Shown one piece after another: positions 1 through 4,825 of a stretch of DNA of 10,710 bases (position 1 is the first letter of the stretch; every line of letters begins with the position of its first letter). The position numbers were made by a program, and so were the translations under genes. Below the pieces are notes generated by a model. It searched no databases, was not told the DNA's origin, and worked only from the letters and a program-made list of their open reading frames with translations. Source of the DNA: Chloroflexota bacterium (GTDB taxonomy: Bacteria > Chloroflexota > Anaerolineae > Caldilineales > Caldilineaceae); the NCBI GenBank assembly GCA_003577005.1, contig QEUW01000270.1, positions 1-10,710 on the forward strand, read 5' to 3'.

Positions 1-348
1 CCGTGGATGCCACTCTATGGCGTACGCAACCCCAGTACCGAGTGGAGCGGACTTGTCTACCTGGCTGATCCTGGGGAGGAGATGTGGACGCTCACCTTAC
101 GCATCATGCAGAGCAACGAGTGGGGCAATTATGTCTGGGTCAACGGCGTGCGGCTGGAGCCGCCGTTTGGCCGCGAGGATTTTAGCGCAAGTTGGGTCGC
201 TCAGTCCTGGCCTATCCCGGCGGTGATGCTGCGGTCTGGGGCCAATGAGGTGCGGGTGACCATTGCCTCCACCACACCAGTGATGCAAGACCGCGGGTGG
301 CGGTGGGATGATCTGCAATTCAAAGAGATTGTGTTGTGGCAGAGGTAG
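1..348 (+). CDS. C-terminal fragment of a beta-sandwich (galactose-binding-like) protein
   Basis: The frame is open from the first base of the window and ends at TAG 346-348, so this is the 3' end of a longer gene. The internal ATG at 7 is unlikely to be the true start. About 115 residues are visible. They are rich in Trp and beta-strand-like segments: WTLTLRIMQ, then YVWVNGVRLEPPF, then a stretch with LRSGANEVRVTIAS, ending in LQFKEIVLWQR. The pattern of a strand, a VWVNGxxL turn and a later NEVRVTI strand is typical of galactose-binding-like or jelly-roll sandwich domains at the ends of glycoside hydrolases and other carbohydrate-active proteins. No catalytic motif lies in the visible part, so the specific enzyme cannot be named. 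It converges on the DUF2961 gene at 557-1639, itself a probable glycoside hydrolase, which fits a carbohydrate-use neighbourhood. The family assignment is inference. Confidence 0.6.
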   Translation, partial: PWMPLYGVRNPSTEWSGLVYLADPGEEMWTLTLRIMQSNEWGNYVWVNGVRLEPPFGREDFSASWVAQSWPIPAVMLRSGANEVRVTIASTTPVMQDRGWRWDDLQFKEIVLWQR

Positions 349-468
349 ACGATAATCGGGCTTGTGATAGCCGCAGAGTTCGCACGAGGCGCTCCCCAAG
401 AGAGCATCCACCTGTGGGATCGAACTCCGCGAGGTACTAGGGTCTGTTACCATATTGTACGCAGACGG

Positions 469-522
469 GCGGTGATGGCGTGTAGGGGGCGTTCGAGAAC
501 GCCCCCTACACGCCACCACCGC
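469..522. terminator. Large near-perfect palindrome between convergent genes; likely terminator and dispersed-repeat copy
   Basis: The arms 477-494 and 497-514 are perfect 18-bp complements around a central GA. They extend to 26 bp (469-494 and 497-522) with one mismatch. The core contains TGTAGGGGGCGTTC and its complement. On the plus strand the stem is followed by TGTTTTCTCT (523-532), a short U-rich tail that fits an intrinsic terminator for the gene ending at 348. No T-run follows it on the minus strand. GTAGGGGC-type palindromes are common dispersed repeats in Chloroflexi and cyanobacteria, so this may be a mobile repeat copy doing duty as a terminator. The rest of 349-556 shows nothing else I can support. 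Confidence 0.6.
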
Positions 523-556
523 TGTTTTCTCTGGCATTGCGAAATGCCAACAGGAC

Positions 557-1639
557 CTAGATCACTTCCAGTGTATCGCGGTCCGGCAGGGCGGGGAAGG
601 GGGCCGTTGGCAGCGTCTGGTACCAGTAGGCCACCGAGGCGATGTCATCTTGGAGCGGCAGATAGCGGCCACCGCTGCGCCAGCCCAGCGCCTGGATCGT
701 GACGCGCAGGTTCTGCTGGAAGCGGATGGGGTCGGTGATGTGCCAGCGGTACATACCAAAGCGCATCTGCGACCGGTAGACGCCGTCGGGCCGGAGCACC
801 TGGTGAAGCCCGGCGTACGGGGTGGTAAATTCCTCATACTGGCGCGTCTCTTTGTTCTCGAAGTTGTACGAGCCGCAGAAATAATCTTCCGTGCCCGTGC
901 CGCAGATCGTCGGCCACTCGTCGTCGCCGTCCAGATAGAACTTGATCTCGCCTTCGCCCCACCAGCCGCTGTTGTTGACCCCCCAGGCCATGTAGACACC
1001 CACATAGTGACCCTGCCCCTGAACGCCGTCGAGGATCGTGTAGACATCCTTGTATGGCAGCGGGTTGCTGCGGCGAAACTGGGCGTGGAAGTAGGCTACA
1101 TTGTCGGGCACATCGGTGAGCGTGTAGTTGACCTGGTAGTAGAGGCGCATCTCCTCGTCGGCGATGTTGGTCATGGTGATGCGGGCGCGCTTGCGAAAGG
1201 GCATTTCCCAGTAGCAATTGAAGGCGCTGCCGGGATTGACACAGACCGCCAGCGAAGAGAGCGGCGCATATTTTCCCCAACCCATGCCGAAGAAGTCACC
1301 CACCGGGCACTCCACCGCCGGCTGTTCCTGGTCGTCCCAGTAGATGCGCAGGATGCTGTAGCGCCAGTTACCGGTCGGCGTCATCCAGATCTGCTGGATG
1401 GCGCCCGAACCTTCGATATCGGCCAAGGTAAACGTTTCGCCCGGGCGGATGATGACCGACGGAGAAATCTTCCAGCCGCGCCCCAGGTCGCGGGCGCAAC
1501 TAGCGCCGGTGCCTTCGGTGGCCATGCCACCTTTGCCCTTTTCCCCGGTAAAATTTTCGGGGCTGATAGAGCGTGTCTGTGCGTTGGAGAGCAGGGCTAG
1601 TTTGCCCAGATCCATGCCGAGACCATTGAACTGCGCCAT
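557..1639 (-). CDS. DUF2961 family protein, probable GH172 glycoside hydrolase
   Basis: A 360-aa protein whose family is recognised from the N-terminal block RSISPENFTGEKGKGG (about 23-38) and the hallmark GTGTEDYF (247-254). DUF2961 was reclassified as glycoside hydrolase family 172, with characterised members acting on difructose dianhydride I and on D-arabinofuranosides. The two catalytic glutamates of the family most likely correspond to E231 (in GEGEIKFYLDGD, 228-239) and E251 (in GTGTEDYF); the pairing is my alignment by eye. The length fits a complete single-domain member. No signal peptide or membrane segment is visible, so a cytoplasmic location is likely. The ATG at 1637-1639 is preceded by AAAGGAAG about 8 bases upstream, which supports this start. 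It lies downstream of the ABC-F gene on the same strand, separated by a 117-bp gap filled with octamer repeats. A TACAAT -10-like box at 1674-1679 may serve it, but I see no good -35. The substrate cannot be predicted. Confidence 0.88.
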   Translation of the reverse strand: MAQFNGLGMDLGKLALLSNAQTRSISPENFTGEKGKGGMATEGTGASCARDLGRGWKISPSVIIRPGETFTLADIEGSGAIQQIWMTPTGNWRYSILRIYWDDQEQPAVECPVGDFFGMGWGKYAPLSSLAVCVNPGSAFNCYWEMPFRKRARITMTNIADEEMRLYYQVNYTLTDVPDNVAYFHAQFRRSNPLPYKDVYTILDGVQGQGHYVGVYMAWGVNNSGWWGEGEIKFYLDGDDEWPTICGTGTEDYFCGSYNFENKETRQYEEFTTPYAGLHQVLRPDGVYRSQMRFGMYRWHITDPIRFQQNLRVTIQALGWRSGGRYLPLQDDIASVAYWYQTLPTAPFPALPDRDTLEVI

Positions 1640-1684
1640 TGTGTTTTCTTCCTTTGGTTTGTGTACGGTTGATATTGTAATGGA

Positions 1685-1769
1685 GGAAGACAGAAAGACA
1701 GATAGGCAGGTAAACAGGTAGACAAGTAGATGGCTCCTGCTTACCTGTTTGCCTATCTACCTGTCTTTC
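1685..1769. repeat. Inverted pair of 8-bp-period tandem repeats
   Basis: On the plus strand, 1685-1732 reads as six octamers: GGAAGACA, GAAAGACA, GATAGGCA, GGTAAACA, GGTAGACA, AGTAGATG. On the opposite strand, 1769-1738 reads as four octamers of the same family: GAAAGACA, GGTAGATA, GGCAAACA, GGTAAGCA. The two arms can pair imperfectly around a centre near 1733-1737. The right arm runs into the ABC-F gene: its last three codons (AAA GAC AGG) and TAG stop lie in the repeat. For ABC-F transcripts the structure could act as a 3' hairpin, but no clear U-tract follows. It also occupies the upstream region of the DUF2961 gene. Confidence 0.75.
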
Positions 1770-3445
1770 CGCTGTACCACAATACGGCGAGCTTCCTTTG
1801 CTGCCAGAAACTCGCTATAGCCGCCGATATGCTCGGTAAGCCGCCCATTTTCCAGTTCGACGATGCGATCCACGACCCGGTCTAAAAAGTAGCGATCATG
1901 CGAGATCACCAATACCGCGCCCTCAAAATCGGCAAGTGCATCTTCGAGCACCTCGGCTGAGGCGATGTCGAGATTGTTGGTCGGCTCGTCGAGCAGAAGG
2001 AAGTTGGCCTTGGAGAGCATCAGGAGCGCCATTTGCAGCCGGCTGCGTTCACCGCCCGAAAGGGCAGATACCGGACCGCGCGCCTGTTCATAGTTAAAGA
2101 GAAATTTGCCCAAAAAGCTGACCGCCTCGCTCTCGCTCATGCGAGTCGCCTGGCGTACAGTGTCGATGAGTGTGCGGGCGTAGTCGAGCGTCTGATGCTC
2201 CTGGGCATAATAGCCGATCTCGACGCTGGGGCCGATGGTAATTGAGCCTCCCGTAGGCGTCTCCTCGCCCAGGATGAGCCGGAAGAGGACCGATTTACCC
2301 GCCCCATTGGGGCCAACCAGCCCCACCCGTTCGCCCCGCCAGATGAGCAGATCCAGCCCGGCCAGCACGGGGGATTCACCATCGTTTCCTACGCTGCCAG
2401 CCGGTAAAAATGTTTTCTCCAGGCCCCTGATCTCCAGCACCTTGTTGCTGCCGCGCCAGCCGGCCAGTTCGAGCGCCATGCGCCGGCGCTCCAGCCGCGG
2501 CTGTTCGATGCGCTCGATGCGTTCCAGCCGTTTGAGGATGTTCTTGCCACGACGGATAAACTTGTTGTTGTCGTAGACCGAACCCCACAACAAGAGCCGT
2601 TTGGCCGATTCCTCCAGCCGGGTGATCTCCTTTTGTTGCGCCTGGTAGAGTTGCTGTTGGCGCAACTGGTGCATCCGCTTTTCAAATACATATTCCGAGT
2701 AGTCACCCGGATAGTGGCTCAGCCGGCCATCCTCCAGTTCGACGATCTCATCCACGACCAGGTCGAGCAGATAGCGGTCGTGGGAGACGAGGATAGTGGC
2801 CCCCTGGTGTTCACGGATCAGCCGTTCGAGGATCGCCTTGCCGGCCAGGTCCAGGTGGTTGTCCGGCTCATCGAGCAGCAGCAGGTCGGGTTGGGTGATG
2901 ACCAATTTGGCGAGACCTAGCAGCTTTTTCTGGCCGCCGCTCAAGGTTTCGATTGTAAGTTGCAGGTCATCATTGGTAGCAAAGCCCAGACGCTGCAACA
3001 CGGTGCGGACGCGACCGGTGTAGCCCGGCCCGCCGAGCCGGGTATATTCGTCAAGCAAACGCGCTTGTTGCTCCAGCACCTGATTCAAGCGCGCTTCATC
3101 GCCGTAGACCGCCGGGTCGGCCAGTTGGTGCTCGCACTCGTTGAGCGCCTGCTCGGTCTGTATGAGCAGGGGCGAGGCCGTGAGCGCCTCTTGCCAGACG
3201 GTGTGCCCTGGCGCCAGCCGCGGCTCTTGCGGGAGGTAGCCAACCCGCAGCCCGCTGGCGCGGCTCACAAAGCCGCCGTCGTTGGTCAACTCGCCGGCGA
3301 TCAGCTTGAGCAGGGTGCTCTTGCCACAGCCGTTGGGGCCGATGAGCCCGACACAACGATCACTGTGGATCTCCCAAGAGAGACCCCGAAAGACTGGCTG
3401 GGCGATATAGGTCACGGTGACCCGGTCGAGGTTGACGGCGATCAT
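1757..3445 (-). CDS. ABC-F family ATP-binding cassette protein (soluble, duplicated ATPase)
   Basis: Two tandem ABC ATPase domains without membrane segments, in 562 aa counted from ATG 3443-3445 (MIAVNLDRVTV). Domain 1 has Walker A GPNGCGKST (36-44), signature LSGGQKK (168-174) and Walker B LLLLDEP (188-194) followed by DNHLD instead of the usual TNHLD, then SHDRYLLD. A Lys/Arg-rich helical linker (about 255-325, with KNILKRLERIERIEQPR) matches the P-site tRNA interaction segment of ABC-F proteins. Domain 2 has GPNGAGKS (378-385), LSGGE (462-466), LLLDEPTNNLD (483-493) and SHDRYFLD. ABC-F proteins bind the ribosome E site; some are housekeeping translation factors (EttA, Uup type) and some protect against ribosome-targeting antibiotics. 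The sequence does not decide which. The frame is open to an upstream ATG at 3526, but a possible promoter lies downstream of that ATG and homology starts at MIAVN, so I prefer 3445. No strong Shine-Dalgarno is visible at either start. Confidence 0.92.
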   Translation of the reverse strand: MIAVNLDRVTVTYIAQPVFRGLSWEIHSDRCVGLIGPNGCGKSTLLKLIAGELTNDGGFVSRASGLRVGYLPQEPRLAPGHTVWQEALTASPLLIQTEQALNECEHQLADPAVYGDEARLNQVLEQQARLLDEYTRLGGPGYTGRVRTVLQRLGFATNDDLQLTIETLSGGQKKLLGLAKLVITQPDLLLLDEPDNHLDLAGKAILERLIREHQGATILVSHDRYLLDLVVDEIVELEDGRLSHYPGDYSEYVFEKRMHQLRQQQLYQAQQKEITRLEESAKRLLLWGSVYDNNKFIRRGKNILKRLERIERIEQPRLERRRMALELAGWRGSNKVLEIRGLEKTFLPAGSVGNDGESPVLAGLDLLIWRGERVGLVGPNGAGKSVLFRLILGEETPTGGSITIGPSVEIGYYAQEHQTLDYARTLIDTVRQATRMSESEAVSFLGKFLFNYEQARGPVSALSGGERSRLQMALLMLSKANFLLLDEPTNNLDIASAEVLEDALADFEGAVLVISHDRYFLDRVVDRIVELENGRLTEHIGGYSEFLAAKEARRIVVQRKDR

Positions 3446-3484
3446 GACGGTTGGCACATGGGTAGTAGATGGAGACTGCCCCTG

Positions 3485-3513
3485 ATCATACCGGGTTTTG
3501 TCGATTGGCGCAA
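3485..3513 (-). promoter_or_regulatory. Candidate promoter of the ABC-F gene
   Basis: On the minus strand, TTGCGC (3513-3508), a 17-bp spacer and TATGAT (3490-3485) form a sigma-70-like promoter. The predicted start near 3478 leaves about 33 bases before the preferred ATG at 3445. The -35 is weak. If real, it excludes the upstream ATG at 3526 as start. The rest of the 191-bp gap (3446-3636) shows no convincing terminator for the GNAT gene. Confidence 0.35.
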
Positions 3514-3636
3514 CCTCGTTCGTCAACGGGAATGCGGTTCAAGACTTTGCGCCACTCGCGCCTGTCAGTCGGGGAATGAGCCGTAGATGCTCTGCCTGGC
3601 CAGATGCGCAAGACCCATTCCCGGACAAGGTCTTCC

Positions 3637-4479
3637 TCACACGCGCCGCCATTGATACTCACGCACCCCAAAATCTGCCGGTACAAAGCCAAGCTTGGCA
3701 TAGACCGACTTCCCCAGTTGCGAAGCCCAAATCCAGCTCCACGTGTAGCCACGGCGGCGCATCTCTTCCATCATGGCGTAGGTGAGCGCCCCGCCAAAGC
3801 CCTGGCGCCGCAGTTGGGCCGGCGTCGAGACATTGTAGATGCTGGCGCTGCCCCCCGCCAGCAACAGCGTCCCCGAAGTGACCGGCTGCTCGTCCAGATA
3901 GCCGATGTAGTGATGCTTGAGGGCATCTTGGGCAAAGCCGTGCCGGGCATAGGCTTGATAGAAGTTGTGATACTCGCCGCCGCCGAAACCCTCCGACGAG
4001 GTTTGGCGCCACGTTTCGAGCATCTGCTTATCATTGACCCGCACGATGTGAAATCTTTCCGAAACAGGGGGCGCCGGCGGCAAGCCGATCAGGTCAACAT
4101 ACATCCAGTTGCCGCCCAGACCGGGGATATCGCCCACCAGTTGCCACTTGCCATCCGGTCCCCCGGCCCGGCCACGCGCCGCCAGCCGTGTACCCAGGTT
4201 GGCTGGCCGGCAGCCGGGAAAGACCATCCAGTCGATTGCGCTGGTGTACTGGCCCATCTCCACAAGCACCGCATCGATGTACTGATCGACTGCGTCACTG
4301 GGGAAATCACTTTTGAGCATCTGCGTACCCGGTGCGCCGCCGTCCGTAGCGATCCAGGTCGCAGCCCCCTCAACATAGCGCACGCCGGGGATACCGGCAA
4401 AGATACGGTGGTAGGTGATAAAATTCTCTTGGATTTGGTTGACCTTGGTCAGGTCAGTAAATTGCAGCAGTGATGACAT
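3637..4479 (-). CDS. GNAT family N-acetyltransferase, two-domain, leader-controlled
   Basis: A 280-aa protein from ATG 4477-4479 (MSSLLQFTDLT). The start is supported by AAAGGA (4495-4490) ten bases upstream; the frame stays open further upstream, but that part runs through the terminator hairpin. The C-terminal half is a GNAT fold: YIGYLDEQPVTSGTLLLAGG (191-210) is the beta4-type strand, QLRRQGFGGAL (222-232) is the acetyl-CoA pyrophosphate loop (Q/R-x-x-G-x-G/A), and YAKLGF (260-265) is the usual C-terminal motif. The N-terminal about 140 residues look like a second, degenerate GNAT-like domain without a clear CoA loop. Substrate unknown: small amines, aminoglycoside-like drugs or a peptide are all possible. 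The gene has a roughly 350-nt leader with its own promoter, a short reading frame and a terminator, so it is probably regulated by attenuation. It precedes the ABC-F gene on the same strand, with a 191-bp gap. Confidence 0.87.
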   Translation of the reverse strand: MSSLLQFTDLTKVNQIQENFITYHRIFAGIPGVRYVEGAATWIATDGGAPGTQMLKSDFPSDAVDQYIDAVLVEMGQYTSAIDWMVFPGCRPANLGTRLAARGRAGGPDGKWQLVGDIPGLGGNWMYVDLIGLPPAPPVSERFHIVRVNDKQMLETWRQTSSEGFGGGEYHNFYQAYARHGFAQDALKHHYIGYLDEQPVTSGTLLLAGGSASIYNVSTPAQLRRQGFGGALTYAMMEEMRRRGYTWSWIWASQLGKSVYAKLGFVPADFGVREYQWRRV

Positions 4480-4514
4480 GCAGTTGCATTCCTTTCGCCT
4501 ATCCTTCACCCGCT

Positions 4515-4569
4515 TTGAAAACCGGAGTTGCTGGAAGAGGTAAGCTTCTTCGCAAAGTCCGGCTTTCAA
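4515..4569 (-). promoter_or_regulatory. Second long hairpin in the GNAT leader
   Basis: In minus-strand RNA, the segments 4569-4558 and 4526-4515 pair over 12 bp with one G-U (TTGAAAGCCGGA against TCCGGTTTTCAA). Inside, TTGC pairs with GCAA and GAAGA with TCTTC, giving an extended imperfect stem of about 21 bp. It lies between the intrinsic terminator and the GNAT ribosome binding site, leaving the AAAGGA at 4495-4490 outside the stem. It could stabilise the processed mRNA, insulate the start site or be part of an alternative fold. No function can be assigned from sequence alone. Confidence 0.55.
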
Positions 4570-4597
4570 GGCAACCGCGGTATTGGTAAAAAATAGT

Positions 4598-4632
4598 AAA
4601 AAAAGACCACGAGCGGCAATGCACTCGTGGTC
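4598..4632 (-). terminator. Intrinsic (rho-independent) terminator in the GNAT leader
   Basis: In minus-strand orientation, GACCACGAG (4632-4624), a 10-nt loop TGCATTGCCG and CTCGTGGTC (4613-4605) form a perfect 9-bp stem, followed directly by seven T (4604-4598) and, after ACTA, six more T. This is a textbook intrinsic terminator. It lies 22 nt after the stop of the short reading frame at 4729-4655 and about 118 nt before the GNAT start. It either ends the NB-ARC and short-ORF transcript or acts as a conditional attenuator for the GNAT. Confidence 0.88.
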
Positions 4633-4654
4633 CAGCGGGGTCAAACAGTGGCGA

Positions 4655-4729
4655 TCAGCTGATCAGGCCCTCCCCAGAAGGTGCATTTCGCAATATGGGT
4701 TTGAATTTCAGGTGATAAAATCGTTGCAT
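4655..4729 (-). CDS. 24-codon leader peptide or small protein upstream of the GNAT
   Basis: ATG 4729-4727 is preceded six bases upstream by AAAGGAGGT (4743-4735), the strongest ribosome binding site in the window. The frame encodes 24 residues beginning MQRFYHLKFKPILRN, basic and aromatic in its first half, with TGA at 4657-4655. A sigma-70-like promoter lies about 100 nt upstream and an intrinsic terminator 22 nt downstream, the arrangement of leader peptides that control antibiotic-response or biosynthetic genes by ribosome-mediated attenuation. Segments around the start (AGGTGCA 4738-4732, GCAATATG 4734-4727) can pair with codons near the middle of the frame (CATATTGC 4697-4690, TGCACCT 4685-4679). 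AATGCAC (4687-4681) can also pair with GTGCATT (4624-4618) in the terminator, giving mutually exclusive structures. Alternatively it is a free-standing small-peptide gene. There is no run of one amino acid as in the Trp or His leaders. Confidence 0.6.
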   Translation of the reverse strand: MQRFYHLKFKPILRNAPSGEGLIS

Positions 4730-4825
4730 ATTGCACCTCCTTTCTGTCGTAAATCGACAAATTGCTGAGGGGACATTGTGTTGTGTGGAGATGGCTACGG
4801 TTCTCGGTCGTATCCACGCCCGTGG

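Noticed and set aside
440..450. GGGTCTGTTAC, resembling the end of IS5-type elements
   Set aside because: No matching inverted end, target duplication or transposase lies nearby; an 11-base resemblance is not enough.
650..1600. Long plus-strand open frame (316 codons) across the DUF2961 gene
   Set aside because: It is antisense to a well-supported protein, has no family resemblance and arises from high GC. The same holds for the other long frames opposite the ABC-F and NB-ARC genes.
4570..4585. TACCGCGG in the GNAT leader, reminiscent of the T-box motif
   Set aside because: The full T-box sequence (AGGGTGGNACCGCG) is absent and the motif lies after, not before, the terminator, so a T-box riboswitch is not supported.
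4653..4664. Perfect 12-bp palindrome GATCAGCTGATC at the end of the short leader frame
   Set aside because: It lacks a loop for a hairpin and no known operator matches; kept only as part of the leader description.
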